A stretch of 64,000 nt of DNA from Brevundimonas sp. NIBR10 (GCF_027912515.1 NZ_CP115464.1:1054001-1118000); one strand, 5' to 3'; positions 10,306 to 18,896 are shown, counted from the first letter of the stretch. Numbers and translations are program-made. Notes: a model not told the origin generated them from the letters alone.

Positions 10306-10671
10306 TCAGGCCGCCACGCGCCGGACGGCTTCGACCAGCTTGGCCGGATCGAACGGCTTGACGATCCAGCCGGTCGCACCTGCGTCGCGGGCCCGCTGCT
10401 TCTTGGCGGCGTCGCTTTCGGTGGTCAGGACCAGCACCGGGGTCGCACGGTGGTTGGGATCGGCGCGGACGCCCTCGATGACCCCGAACCCGTCGAGACG
10501 GGGCATGTTGATGTCAGTGATGATGACGTCGGCGCCCTCGGCGCTCAGCGTTTCCAGACCGTCGATGCCGTCGACCGCCTGGATGACGTTATAGCCCGCC
10601 TCGACGAGGGCCATCATCAGCATGTCACGCATGGTGCGCGAATCGTCGATGGTGAGGATGGTTTTGGTCAC
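10306..10671 (-). CDS. cheYI: Chemotaxis response regulator CheYI
   Basis: A 121-residue single receiver domain with TIDDSRTMRDML, the phosphoacceptor in IITDINMPRLDG and the Lys in IVKPFDP. It is one of three CheY-like proteins in the operon and sits immediately upstream of cheA. Its ATG overlaps the stop of the STAS gene by four bases. Confidence 0.93.
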   Translation of the reverse strand: MTKTILTIDDSRTMRDMLMMALVEAGYNVIQAVDGIDGLETLSAEGADVIITDINMPRLDGFGVIEGVRADPNHRATPVLVLTTESDAAKKQRARDAGATGWIVKPFDPAKLVEAVRRVAA

Positions 10672-10949
10672 GCGGCTTCTCCGATTTCAGGGGCCATGAG
10701 GGCGGCCCCGAAGGCATTCCATTGATCAGCAAAGGCTTGCGACACCCGGTCGATGACCAGGGTCTGTCCGTCGCTCGCCCAGCTCTGCTGGGCTGAGATG
10801 AGCACCTGCAGGCACAGCCCGCCGAGGCGTTCGACGGCCGAGCCGTCGATCGTCACCGGTTGCCCGCGCAGGGCCAGAAGCTCGGCCCGCAGGGGCTCGG
10901 CGTACTGGAGGTCGAGAACGGGCGGCAGGATCACATGGGCGTCGGGCAT
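10668..10949 (-). CDS. cheX: STAS-domain protein in the CheX position
   Basis: A 93-residue STAS-fold protein (SpoIIAA/MlaB-like), called CheX in Caulobacter but unrelated to the CheX phosphatase. The ATG at 10949 was chosen because a GGAGGAG ribosome site precedes it closely; an ATG at 10964 lies upstream of that site. The start overlaps the mcpA stop by one base. The loop that carries the phosphorylated Ser in SpoIIAA reads RLGGLCLQ here, so the Ser is absent. Its role in chemotaxis is not known from the sequence. Confidence 0.78.
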   Translation of the reverse strand: MPDAHVILPPVLDLQYAEPLRAELLALRGQPVTIDGSAVERLGGLCLQVLISAQQSWASDGQTLVIDRVSQAFADQWNAFGAALMAPEIGEAA

Positions 10950-12913
10950 CAGAACTCCTCCCATCCGTCGGCGGCTGCGACGGGTTCGGGTCGGCGGGCG
11001 GCACCGCCGTGACCCGTGGTGCGCAGGGCGGCGACGGGGCGTTGTGCGGGGGCGGCGGGACGGTGTGCGGCAGGACGGGGCGCGGCGCGCGGGGCCGAGC
11101 GGGTCGCCTGCGGGGCCGCGCTGCCGATCTGGAAGCGCGACACCGACTGGGCCAGGCTTTCGGCCTCCTGCGACAGGGAGTGGCTGGCGGCCGTCGATTG
11201 CTCGACCATGGCGGCGTTCTGCTGGGTCACCTGGTCCATCTGGTTGACGGCGGTGTTGACCTGCTGGAGGCCGGTGGCCTGTTCCTGGGCGGAGGCGGCG
11301 ATTTCCGACACCAGGCCGTCGATCTCGGCGACGCGGCTGACGATGCGTTGCAGCGCCTCGCCCGTCTGACCGACCAGATTGACGCCGGTGTTGACCTGGG
11401 AGGTCGAGGCCGAGATCAGGACCTTGATCTCCTTGGCAGCTTCCGCCGAACGCTGGGCCAGGGCCCGGACCTCGGAGGCCACGACCGCGAAGCCGCGGCC
11501 TGCGTCGCCGGCACGGGCGGCTTCAACCCCGGCGTTCAGGGCCAAGAGGTTGGTCTGGAAGGCGATCTCGTCGATGACGCCGATGATCTGGCTGATTTCC
11601 TGGGCCGATTTCTCGATCGCACCCATCGCACTGACGGCGTCGCGGACGACTTTGCCGCTGGTCTCGGCATCGCCCTTGGCCGCCTGGACGGTGTCCGAGG
11701 CCTGACGGGCACCCGAGGCCGTGCGGTTGACGGTGGCGGTGATCTCGTCCAGAGCGGCAGCGGTTTCCTCGAGCGAGGCGGCCTGTTGCTCGGTGCGGCG
11801 CGACAGGTCGTCTGCGGCCTGGCTGATCTCGCCCGAACCCGAGCGGATGGCCGAGACGTTGTTCACCACCTCCGAAATGGTCTCCTGCAGGTTGGCGACC
11901 GTGGCGTTGAAGTCCGACCGGACCTGTGCGGCCTCGGCCGGCAGGGTATCGGCGATCCGATAGGTCAGGTCGCCCTGCGACAGATGCGACAGGCCTTCCG
12001 CCAGGGCGGCGGCCACGGCGGCCTGGGTGTGGGTGGCGTTCTCGAACTCGACTTCCTTGCTCTTCAGGCGACGGTCCAGCTCGGTCTGGAAGCCGTGGGC
12101 CTCCTGTTTGAGCACGGCGGCCTCCAGGCTCGACTGGCGCAGCACCTCGACGGCGTTGGCGATGGCGCCGACCTCGTCGCCCCGCTCACGCGAAGGCACG
12201 ATCTGGGACAGCTCGCCCTTGGCCATGTCCTGCATCACCACAGTCAGCCGGTTCAGCGGCGCGATGGCGCGCGTGGCCCAGAAGGCGATCGCGGCGCCGA
12301 TCAGCAGACCCAGACCGCACAGGCCGACGATCAGCCAGGTGAAGTGCGACGCCGTCTCGCGGGTCTCGGCGCCGATCGCCTTGTTGCGCGCCTCCTGAAG
12401 GTCGATGAACTGGTTGATGCGCGCCAGCCACTCGACGAACGCGGGCCGGGCCTCTTCCATCAGCAGGCGTTTGGCGCCGTCGGCGTCACCGGCCGCTTGC
12501 AGGGCCACGACGCGCTCGACCATGGGATTGGTGCGGGCCTCGGTCTCCTTGATGCTGGCCAGGATGGCGGCCTCGTCGGAGGTGACGCCCTCGCCGGTCA
12601 TCATGGCGTCCAGGGGACCGGCGGAAGCGGCATAGGCGGCTGCGAGGGTCTCGATGCTTTCGACGGCGGCATCCATCTCGGCGGCTGTCGAGACCAGGGT
12701 GACGTCCCTCAGGCTGATGGCCCGGTCATGGACGCTGCCACGGAAGTTGATGGCATAACGCTGCTTGACGCTGTTGACGTCGTTGATCGTCGTCAGATTG
12801 GCCTCGATCTGGGCCACTTGCTCGATCGCGACGACACCCACCACGACCGACATCAGGAGTACGCCCCCGAATCCCCAGGCCAGTTGGGCTCGTATCTTCA
12901 TGCGCTTGAACAT
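10949..12913 (-). CDS. mcpA: Methyl-accepting chemotaxis protein McpA-type (first gene of the che operon)
   Basis: A 654-residue transmembrane chemoreceptor. Membrane helices lie at about residues 11-33 and 195-217 and flank a four-helix-bundle periplasmic sensor (4HB_MCP type). HAMP segments follow (about 215-268, with a second HAMP-like stretch at about 310-355), then the methyl-accepting coiled coil (about 360-590). The hairpin tip ([20 protein letters not shown]) is canonical. An Ala/Pro-rich tail ends in GWEEF, like the CheR-tethering pentapeptide. The ribosome site is GGGGGAAG. The C-terminal third is nearly identical to that of the neighbouring receptor. Confidence 0.95.
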   Translation of the reverse strand: MFKRMKIRAQLAWGFGGVLLMSVVVGVVAIEQVAQIEANLTTINDVNSVKQRYAINFRGSVHDRAISLRDVTLVSTAAEMDAAVESIETLAAAYAASAGPLDAMMTGEGVTSDEAAILASIKETEARTNPMVERVVALQAAGDADGAKRLLMEEARPAFVEWLARINQFIDLQEARNKAIGAETRETASHFTWLIVGLCGLGLLIGAAIAFWATRAIAPLNRLTVVMQDMAKGELSQIVPSRERGDEVGAIANAVEVLRQSSLEAAVLKQEAHGFQTELDRRLKSKEVEFENATHTQAAVAAALAEGLSHLSQGDLTYRIADTLPAEAAQVRSDFNATVANLQETISEVVNNVSAIRSGSGEISQAADDLSRRTEQQAASLEETAAALDEITATVNRTASGARQASDTVQAAKGDAETSGKVVRDAVSAMGAIEKSAQEISQIIGVIDEIAFQTNLLALNAGVEAARAGDAGRGFAVVASEVRALAQRSAEAAKEIKVLISASTSQVNTGVNLVGQTGEALQRIVSRVAEIDGLVSEIAASAQEQATGLQQVNTAVNQMDQVTQQNAAMVEQSTAASHSLSQEAESLAQSVSRFQIGSAAPQATRSAPRAAPRPAAHRPAAPAQRPVAALRTTGHGGAARRPEPVAAADGWEEF

Positions 12914-12934
12914 CTCTTCCCCCCGTCTTTCAGT

Positions 12935-12955
12935 CCAGATGCTGACGACATCTGG
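12935..12955 (-). promoter_or_regulatory. Hairpin in the mcpA 5' leader
   Basis: Seven-base perfect arms (CCAGATG and CATCTGG) around a seven-base loop lie 22 to 42 bases upstream of the mcpA start codon. It is placed in the presumed untranslated leader of the che operon. A regulatory role is only possible, not shown. Confidence 0.35.
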
Positions 12956-13003
12956 TGAGCCAAGAGTTAACTAACCTTCGACGCCGCTCTTAATGATGAA
13001 TTT

Positions 13004-13024
13004 CGCCGTACGTAGGACTACCTA
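13004..13024. promoter_or_regulatory. Candidate regulator site upstream of mcpA (TACGTA/CTACCTA)
   Basis: The segment contains TACGTA followed three bases later by CTACCTA. The same two words occur fused as CTACCTACGTA upstream of the TorF-type porin (15841-15851). It is about 100 bases upstream of the mcpA start, where a promoter is expected because a hairpin separates mcpA from the preceding receptor. A NarL/FixJ-type regulator is a reasonable guess, but no experiment supports this. Confidence 0.3.
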
Positions 13025-13057
13025 GATCGGTGTCCTCAGCCTGCCAGGACACCGATC
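13025..13057 (-). terminator. Strong hairpin after the second chemoreceptor gene
   Basis: Perfect 12-base arms (GATCGGTGTCCT and its complement) with a nine-base loop begin 10 bases after the stop of the receptor gene at 13067. There is no clear T-tract. It probably ends or attenuates transcription from the porin/receptor genes, so mcpA and the che genes would need their own promoter. Confidence 0.55.
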
Positions 13058-13066
13058 GGCTGGTGA

Positions 13067-15019
13067 TCAGAACTCCTCCCATCCGTCGGCGGCTGCGACG
13101 GGTTCGGGTCGGCGGGCGGCACCGCCGTGACCCGTGGTGCGCAGGGCGGCGACGGGGCGTTGTGCGGGGGCGGCGGGACGGTGTGCGGCAGGACGGGGCG
13201 CGGCGCGCGGGGCCGAGCGGGTCGCCTGCGGGGCCGCGCTGCCGATCTGGAAGCGCGACACCGACTGGGCCAGGCTTTCGGCCTCCTGCGACAGGGAGTG
13301 GCTGGCGGCCGTCGATTGCTCGACCATGGCGGCGTTCTGCTGGGTCACCTGGTCCATCTGGTTGACGGCGGTGTTGACCTGCTGGAGGCCGGTGGCCTGT
13401 TCCTGGGCGGAGGCGGCGATTTCCGACACCAGGCCGTCGATCTCGGCGACGCGGCTGACGATGCGTTGCAGCGCCTCGCCCGTCTGACCGACCAGATTGA
13501 CGCCGGTGTTGACCTGGGAGGTCGAGGCCGAGATCAGGACCTTGATCTCCTTGGCAGCTTCCGCCGAACGCTGGGCCAGGGCCCGGACCTCGGAGGCCAC
13601 GACCGCGAAGCCGCGGCCTGCGTCGCCGGCACGGGCGGCTTCAACCCCGGCGTTCAGGGCCAAGAGGTTGGTCTGGAAGGCGATCTCGTCGATGACGCCG
13701 ATGATCTGGCTGATTTCCTGGGCCGATTTTTCGATCGCACCCATCGCACTGACGGCGTCGCGGACGACGTTGCCGCTGGTCTCGGCATCGCCCTTGGCCG
13801 CCTGGACGGTGTCGGAGGCCTGACGGGCACCCGAGGCCGTGCGGTTGACGGTGGCGGTGATCTCGTCGAGCGCAGCGGCGGTTTCTTCCAGCGACGCGGC
13901 CTGTTGCTCGGTACGGCGCGACAGGTCGTCGGCGGCCTGGCTGATCTCGCCCGAACCCGAGCGGATGGCCGAGACGTTGGTGACGACCACCGACATGGCG
14001 TCCCGCAGCTGGCCGATGGCCGTGTTGAAGTCGTCCTTCAGCTTGACGTAGTCCTCCGGGAAGGGCTGGGTCAGGGTGTAGGTCAGGTTGCCACGGGTCA
14101 GGTGGTCCAGGCCCTCGCCCAGGGCGGAAACGACGGCCGCCTGTTCGCGGGCGGCGGCCTCGGCGGCGCGCTGGTTGCGGGCGCGTTCCTCATCCGACTG
14201 GCCGCGCAGGGCAGCACCCTCGGCTTCCAGGCGGGTCTTCTCGATGGCGGCGTCGCGGAAGGCCAGGACCGCGCGGCCCATTTCGCCGAATTCGTCCTTG
14301 CGGGTGCTTTCGGCGACGTCGAAGCCGGTGTCCCCGCCGATCAGGCGGCGCATATGGCCGATCATGATCGTCACGGGACCGACGATGCCGCGGGTCAGGA
14401 TCCAGGCGGCGCCGGCGGAGATCAGCAAGGCCGCGACCAGGCCGACCAGAAGGGCGATCTGGGCCGTCTTGGCGGCGGCGGCCTGGGCGTTTCGCGTGCT
14501 CTCGAGCGCGGCCATGTTCTGGGTGTTCAGGGCGTCCAGACCCTCCTCGACGACATTGGTGTAGTTGTCGGCGGTACCGTCCTGACCGACCATGGCGACG
14601 GCCTGGGCATGGGTCGCCGGATTGGCGGCCAGGGCGACACCGGCGGTGACGACGTTCTCGAACCAGGCGTCCCCACCTTGTTCGATGACATCCGCCAGAC
14701 GGTCCATCTCGGCACCGCCGTTGCTGCGCAGCGCCTCAAGTCCGGCCTTGAAGTCGGCGCGGTGGGAATCCAGCCGCTCCAGATAGTACCGGTCGCCGGA
14801 AACCAGGAAGCCGCGATAGCTGTTCTCCTGGCGTGCCATCTTGAACTCAACCCTCGCAGTGTCGCGCACGATCGCATTGGCCGCGCTTCGTGCCTCGCCG
14901 GCCTTGGCCAGGGCCTGAAGGTTGAAGAAGATGGTGGCGCCCATGGCCCCGATCGCCAGAAGGACGACGGCGAAGGCGAGGATCAGCTTCTTGCCGATCG
15001 GGACATTGCTCAGGTGCAT
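13067..15019 (-). CDS. Methyl-accepting chemotaxis protein with CHASE3-type sensor
   Basis: A 650-residue chemoreceptor. The N-terminal membrane helix (about 10-32) and a second at about 188-210 enclose a CHASE3-like periplasmic domain (the [15 protein letters not shown] stretch is typical). HAMP, a Glu/Ala-rich coiled coil, a second HAMP-like stretch and the signalling domain follow. From about residue 350 to the end it is almost identical to the mcpA product, including the GWEEF tail. It lies 51 bases downstream of the porin gene and may be transcribed with it. Confidence 0.94.
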   Translation of the reverse strand: MHLSNVPIGKKLILAFAVVLLAIGAMGATIFFNLQALAKAGEARSAANAIVRDTARVEFKMARQENSYRGFLVSGDRYYLERLDSHRADFKAGLEALRSNGGAEMDRLADVIEQGGDAWFENVVTAGVALAANPATHAQAVAMVGQDGTADNYTNVVEEGLDALNTQNMAALESTRNAQAAAAKTAQIALLVGLVAALLISAGAAWILTRGIVGPVTIMIGHMRRLIGGDTGFDVAESTRKDEFGEMGRAVLAFRDAAIEKTRLEAEGAALRGQSDEERARNQRAAEAAAREQAAVVSALGEGLDHLTRGNLTYTLTQPFPEDYVKLKDDFNTAIGQLRDAMSVVVTNVSAIRSGSGEISQAADDLSRRTEQQAASLEETAAALDEITATVNRTASGARQASDTVQAAKGDAETSGNVVRDAVSAMGAIEKSAQEISQIIGVIDEIAFQTNLLALNAGVEAARAGDAGRGFAVVASEVRALAQRSAEAAKEIKVLISASTSQVNTGVNLVGQTGEALQRIVSRVAEIDGLVSEIAASAQEQATGLQQVNTAVNQMDQVTQQNAAMVEQSTAASHSLSQEAESLAQSVSRFQIGSAAPQATRSAPRAAPRPAAHRPAAPAQRPVAALRTTGHGGAARRPEPVAAADGWEEF

Positions 15020-15070
15020 GACAGATTCCTGGTCGAGGGACGCTAACGGGACGGGTAATTCAGGACGAAA

Positions 15071-15760
15071 TCAGAGGGACAGCGTCAGGGCGGCCACCAG
15101 CCGACCTTCGTAGCTTTCGCCGAAACGATGGCCGTCGGTGTCGTACCAGCGCAGGTCGAGAGACAGATCGTGGGGCAGTTTGCGCTTCACGCCGACGTTC
15201 CAGGCCGTGTATTCCGCGCCGCCGTCGGCGGTGCGCTCGGCGATGGCTGCGGTGGCCCGGGTGTTGGCGTCCAGGGCGACGCCGCCCTGCAACTCGATCC
15301 ACCAGGCCTCCTGCGTCGCCGCAAAGCCGTCGGCGGTGTAGTTGACGCGGAACCGGGTCGAGACGGGTCCGATCTTGCGCGACAGGTCGGCCTGGTACTC
15401 GGTGTAGTTGGCATCGACGCCGGGGCGGGTGCCCGGCAGGTCGCGGTTGATGACGGCAAAGTCCAGTCCGGTGCCGGCGACGGTCGTGCGATATCCGACC
15501 GTGGTCAGGATTTCGGCGTCGGACCCTTGCGACAGTTCGGCGGTGGCGCCGAACAGGCTGGCGTAGAATCCGTTGTGGGTGACTTCGACCGAGCCGGAGA
15601 CGCTGGGCTCTTCGTTACTCTTGCCGACGCCCTTGCCCATATACTGGCTGGCGACGCCCACCTGGAACGAGAACGGGTCGCTGGCCTGTGCGTCACAGGC
15701 GACGGTGGCAGCGCCAAAGCCCATCATCAGGCCGGCGATTCGGATTACATTGTTCGTCAT
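15071..15760 (-). CDS. TorF-family putative porin
   Basis: The 229-residue product has a signal peptide (about residues 1-26, ending AQA) and then alternating amphipathic beta strands. Openings such as SFQVGVASQYMGKGVGKS and NVGVKRKLPHDLSLDLRWYDTD fit the TorF/Gcw_chp family of small outer-membrane channel-like proteins. It ends in an aromatic-poor strand (LVAALTLSL). The substrate is unknown. The upstream intergenic region is rich in repeats and palindromes. Confidence 0.8.
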   Translation of the reverse strand: MTNNVIRIAGLMMGFGAATVACDAQASDPFSFQVGVASQYMGKGVGKSNEEPSVSGSVEVTHNGFYASLFGATAELSQGSDAEILTTVGYRTTVAGTGLDFAVINRDLPGTRPGVDANYTEYQADLSRKIGPVSTRFRVNYTADGFAATQEAWWIELQGGVALDANTRATAAIAERTADGGAEYTAWNVGVKRKLPHDLSLDLRWYDTDGHRFGESYEGRLVAALTLSL

Positions 15761-15840
15761 GGTTTTCGTTTTTCAGAGAGCCGTTCTGGCCCGATTTCGC
15801 CGTTAAGGTTGACGACGTGGCGAATATTCTTCGTGAACCG

Positions 15841-15861
15841 CTACCTACGTAAGAATACTTA
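15841..15861. promoter_or_regulatory. Candidate FixJ/NarL-type operator upstream of the porin gene
   Basis: CTACCTACGTAAGAATACTTAA lies about 80 to 100 bases upstream of the porin start. GTAAG and CTTAA form a loose inverted repeat, and the TAC/GTA words resemble FixJ-type boxes. A FixJ-like regulator is encoded nearby at 17646-18251. The same words occur in front of mcpA. The assignment is by resemblance only. Confidence 0.3.
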
Positions 15862-15989
15862 ACGCACCGTCGCGCGGGCGATTCCGGGCCTCGTGATCGG
15901 CCTTGTCTCCCGGCCTGCATCCTCTGGATGGGTTGATGCCGACGCTACGGACGCTATCCGCAACAGGTGCGGTATCCGCAACATTCAAA

Positions 15990-16022
15990 GCCAGACAACT
16001 AAACGGTGTTCAGTTGTCTGGC
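15990..16022. repeat. Perfect inverted repeat, 11-base arms
   Basis: GCCAGACAACT is followed by 11 bases and then its exact complement. It could be a dimeric regulator's operator or an RNA hairpin in the leader of the kinase gene, which starts about 170 bases downstream. No T-tract follows, so it is not a typical terminator. Confidence 0.75.
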
Positions 16023-16043
16023 CGAAAAGGCAAATGTTGTCTT

Positions 16044-16067
16044 TCAAACCGGTGATCAAACCGGTGA
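16044..16067. repeat. Tandem 12-base direct repeat
   Basis: Two perfect copies of TCAAACCGGTGA abut each other. Each contains the six-base palindrome ACCGGT. One helical turn between centres is the geometry expected of paired regulator sites. The repeat lies about 130 bases upstream of the kinase start. Confidence 0.75.
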
Positions 16068-16194
16068 AATGCCGACACCTGCAACCCAAAGCTTTCGCGG
16101 CATTGATTGGGTATTTACCCGCATTTGTCTGACTGATAGCTTTCCATCAGGCCAGAACGCCTGAAATCGACCGCTAGAGTTCGACGGCTTGCTT

Positions 16195-17649
16195 ATGATG
16201 GCCACGGAAAAGTCATCGTTGATGACCCGATTGGGCGGGATCGCGACCTTCGCGTCGCGGGGGGCTAATGGCTATGTCCTGGCGGTGGTGGCGGTCGGGG
16301 CGGCCCTGCTCGCACGCCTCGGGCTGGAGGCGTTCGGGAAGTTCTATTACCTGCCGCTGATCCCGGCGGTCATGCTGCCGGCGCTGCTGGCGTCGCGTGG
16401 CGCGACGGTGCTGGCCATCATCCTGTCGATCGCGGCCAATGTCGCCCTGGTGCCGCGTGAAAGCGTCGTCGACGGTGCCGTCAACGCCGTCCTCTTCGCC
16501 TGCGTCGGCCTCGCGATCGGCGAGTTCGGACGGATCGGACGCGCCGCGAGGGCGAACGCCCGGGCCCTGTCGGCACGGCTCTCCACCCGCGACGCCACCA
16601 TAGGTGCCATTCTGGCTTCCGCTGCGGTCGTGAGCGTGGACCGCCGATCGCGTATCCTGTCCATGAGCGAGCCGGCCTGTGCCTTGTTCGGGGTCCGCGA
16701 GCCGGATGTTCTGGGCCGACCGTTCAGTGATTTCGTCGAGTTCTTCGACAGCGCCGCGGAGCGCACCAGCGGTGCCGACGAGTTCTATTGGCCGGGTCGT
16801 CGGCGCGACGGTGAGGTCTTTCCCGTCGGGATCCACACGGCGTCGATCGAGAATCCGGAGGGGCCGCCGGACACCATCCTCACGCTCACGGACCTCAGCC
16901 GGTGGCGTTCGGCAGAAGCACGCAATCAGGAACTCAGGGATCAGCTGAACCAGGTCTGGCGGCTGAACTCCCTGGGCGAGATCGCCGCGACCCTGTCCCA
17001 CGAACTCAACCAGCCGCTGACGGCCGCCGCAAGCTACCTGCAGGCTACCCAGGCCGATCTAGGTCGTGCCGGCGTCTTCGCCGACAGCGCCAGCCGCACC
17101 GTCGAACTGGCCAAGAACCAGGTCCTCAGGGCCGGCGACATCATCCGCCGGGCGCGCAGCCTGCTGGCCGGGGACGAGCACCGACTGGACCCGCAGAGGG
17201 TTTCCTCGATGATCGACGACCTCGAACCGATCCTCCAGCTTCTCGGCCCGGCCGCCGGTGCCCAGCTCCGGATCGCCGTCGAGGATCAGGCGGACTGGGT
17301 CCTGGCCGACCGGATCCAGTTCCAGCAGGCGATCGTGAACCTGGTCCGCAACGCCATCGAGGCCGTCGCCGATCAGCCGCGGAGAAACGTCGTCATCCTG
17401 GGCCAGGCGCTTTCCACGACCGGGTATCGCATAAGCGTCGAGGACAGCGGCCCCGGCATCGCGCCCGATCAGATCGACCGGATGTTCAAGCCTCTGATGA
17501 CCACCAAGGCGGGGGGCATGGGTCTGGGTCTGTCGGTCACCCGCACCATCGTGGAGCGCCACGGCGGCGCCCTCAGCGTCCAGACCAGCGATCTGGGCGG
17601 GGCCGCCTTCGCCTTCAGCCTGCAGCGACTGCCGGAGCCCCTGCCATGA
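16195..17649 (+). CDS. FixL-like membrane sensor histidine kinase with PAS domain
   Basis: A 484-residue kinase. Four or so membrane helices lie in the first 120 residues, followed by a PAS domain (about 130-240). The dimerisation/phosphoacceptor helix contains TLSHELNQPLTAAASYLQA, the FixL/TodS subgroup signature. The HATPase domain follows (N-box NLVRNAIEAV, G-boxes DSGPGI and GMGLGLSV). No heme-PAS histidine can be assigned with certainty, so the signal is unknown. The ATG at 16195 was chosen; an ATG three bases later and a TTG at 16189 are alternatives. Its stop overlaps the regulator start by four bases. Confidence 0.88.
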   Translation: MMATEKSSLMTRLGGIATFASRGANGYVLAVVAVGAALLARLGLEAFGKFYYLPLIPAVMLPALLASRGATVLAIILSIAANVALVPRESVVDGAVNAVLFACVGLAIGEFGRIGRAARANARALSARLSTRDATIGAILASAAVVSVDRRSRILSMSEPACALFGVREPDVLGRPFSDFVEFFDSAAERTSGADEFYWPGRRRDGEVFPVGIHTASIENPEGPPDTILTLTDLSRWRSAEARNQELRDQLNQVWRLNSLGEIAATLSHELNQPLTAAASYLQATQADLGRAGVFADSASRTVELAKNQVLRAGDIIRRARSLLAGDEHRLDPQRVSSMIDDLEPILQLLGPAAGAQLRIAVEDQADWVLADRIQFQQAIVNLVRNAIEAVADQPRRNVVILGQALSTTGYRISVEDSGPGIAPDQIDRMFKPLMTTKAGGMGLGLSVTRTIVERHGGALSVQTSDLGGAAFAFSLQRLPEPLP

Positions 17650-18251
17650 TGACGACGTCCGTATTCGTGATCGAAGACGATTTCGCCGTCCGCGATTCCC
17701 TCGTGACCCTGCTTCGCGCCGAGGGCCTGCGCGCGCGGGGGTTCGCCAGCGGCGTCGACTTCTTCGACAATCTGCCCGCCGACAAGATCGCCTGTGTGGT
17801 CACCGATCTGCACATGCCGGGCATGGACGGAACCGAGGTCGTGAAGCGGATCAAGGCCCTGTATGGCGAATCCTGGCCCATCATCGTCATCACGGGCCAT
17901 GGTGATATTTCACTGGCCGTCGACCTGATGAAAGCCGGCGTCACCGATTTCATCGAAAAGCCGTTCGAGCCGCATCGATTGATCGAGACGTTGAAGGGCT
18001 GCCTGAGCCGGGTGCATCAGGTCCGTGCGGACATCGACAAGCGGGCCGTGATCGAGCACCGACTGGCGCAACTGACGGTGCGCGAGCGGCAGGTCTTCGA
18101 CCAACTCGTCGAGGGCCTGTCCAACAAGGAAATCGCCGCCAGCCTGACGATCAGCCCCCGCACGGTCGAAATCTTCCGCGCCAAGGTGATGTCCAAGATG
18201 GAGGCCCCGAACCTGTCGGCCCTGGTCCGGATGAGCTTGGGATTGAGCTGA
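17646..18251 (+). CDS. FixJ-like response regulator (receiver + LuxR-type HTH)
   Basis: A 201-residue regulator. The receiver domain is at about residues 3-120 (IEDDFAVR, VVTDLHMPGMDG, EKPFE) and the LuxR/NarL-type helix-turn-helix is at about 135-200 (LTVRERQVFDQLVEGLSNKEIAA, TVEIFRAKVMSKM). This is the FixJ/TodT layout. It overlaps the kinase gene by four bases (ATGA), so the pair is translationally coupled. Possible targets are the porin and chemotaxis promoters next door. Its 3' end lies only 28 bases from an att-like tRNA fragment. Confidence 0.9.
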   Translation: MMTTSVFVIEDDFAVRDSLVTLLRAEGLRARGFASGVDFFDNLPADKIACVVTDLHMPGMDGTEVVKRIKALYGESWPIIVITGHGDISLAVDLMKAGVTDFIEKPFEPHRLIETLKGCLSRVHQVRADIDKRAVIEHRLAQLTVRERQVFDQLVEGLSNKEIAASLTISPRTVEIFRAKVMSKMEAPNLSALVRMSLGLS

Positions 18252-18278
18252 GGCTGATCGCCGAAGATCGGATGAGCC

Positions 18279-18327
18279 TTGGAGCGGGCGGCGGGAATCG
18301 AACCCGCACGAAAAGCTTGGGAAGCTT
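18279..18327 (-). repeat. Partial tRNA-Gly 3' end (att-like direct repeat, left copy)
   Basis: Forty-nine bases are identical to the 3' part of the intact tRNA-Gly(CCC) at 22610-22683. They span the CCA, acceptor 3' strand, T-arm, variable region and part of the anticodon arm. There is no 5' half, so it is not a functional tRNA. The arrangement is that left when an integrase inserts an element into a tRNA 3' end: the displaced original end stays here and the element supplies a new one. Confidence 0.85.
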
Positions 18328-18687
18328 GGGCTTTTCTCAAGTAAGCAACCGTTTAGATGCAAAACTCGGTCGAAGGCGCTTTAAGCAGATCAACGAGTTA
18401 GAGGCGGTTCGCAAAACGGGTTTTAGCGACAGCGCCCGGCTTTCGAAGTGGAAGCCAATGACCTTTTGTGACTCAAAGCGGCGGTTTGGAAAGTCGGATA
18501 TTCGGTGCGATGGACTGGCACCGTGGAGACATTACCCACTTCTGTCGACTATTTGCGAAACCCTTCAGCCGTGCTCAACGCTTCGAGAGCGTCTCCAAGG
18601 TCAACGGTCGGAAAAGTCGGATTGAGATGCGGCAGCTTTTCCTCGCGGAATCACGAGTGGGCTGGGTTACTTCGTTCGAAGAGCAAT
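18328..18687. other. Gene-free, lower-GC stretch of the island
   Basis: About 360 bases with clearly lower GC than the chromosome and no open frame that looks coding. A reading frame starting at 18272 translates the tRNA remnant and is not a gene. It may be decayed foreign DNA. I see no IS ends or repeats in it beyond the att copy on its left. Confidence 0.5.
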
Positions 18688-18896
18688 TCAACACAGGTCT
18701 GGTCGGAGCTGCACCTCAGACTGGGCCAGTCGGTTGTACAGGCTGCGTTGACGCGCCAACGGCTACCAGTCGTAGAGAAATATCTGGATCGGCCGCCAAT
18801 TGGCGACCCATCCGAGGATGATCAGGCCCTCGCCGAAGAAGCGGTTTGAATAGCCGTTCCCGAACCGGCTGCTCACCTCCGCGCCAAGGAAGACGC
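18688..18896 (-). pseudogene. 3' fragment of a membrane-type hypothetical gene with an internal TAG
   Basis: Reading leftward from the IS end gives a protein-like stretch (VFLGAEVSSRFGNGYSNRFF, then GEGLIILGWVANWRPIQIFL, then YDW). A TAG at 18763-18765 follows, and then 24 more protein-like residues before a TGA. If the TAG replaced a TGG codon, the frame would be continuous. The 5' part is lost at the IS21 left end. Alternatively the gene simply ended at the TAG. I do not recognise a characterised family. Confidence 0.45.

Larger units (their letters stand above)
15761..16194. other. Repeat-rich divergent intergenic region
   Basis: This 434-base gap between the porin gene (minus) and the sensor kinase gene (plus) has no plausible coding frame. 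It is clearly lower in GC than its surroundings. It contains an AT-rich CTACCTACGTA site, two copies of TATCCGCAACA 18 bases apart (about 15954 and 15972), a perfect 11-base inverted repeat, and a tandem 12-base repeat. It must hold both divergent promoters. Confidence 0.7.

Noticed and set aside
11009..12958. A 649-codon plus-strand frame antisense to mcpA, with a near copy at 13127-15046.
   Set aside because: GC-rich genes leave long antisense frames; these are Gly/Arg/Asp shadows of the receptor genes and the copies are similar only because the receptors are.
12967..12993. Possible CtrA site upstream of mcpA (two TTAA words).
   Set aside because: The two words are 19 bases apart instead of the seven required for the TTAA-N7-TTAA motif.
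15990..16022. Intrinsic terminator at the 11-base inverted repeat.
   Set aside because: No gene ends here and no T-tract follows; it lies in a divergent promoter region, so an operator or leader hairpin is more likely.
18272..18625. A 117-codon plus-strand frame after the fixJ-like gene.
   Set aside because: It begins in the tRNA-Gly fragment and has no protein-like composition; the same peptide occurs across the intact tRNA at 22611, so it is a translated tRNA.
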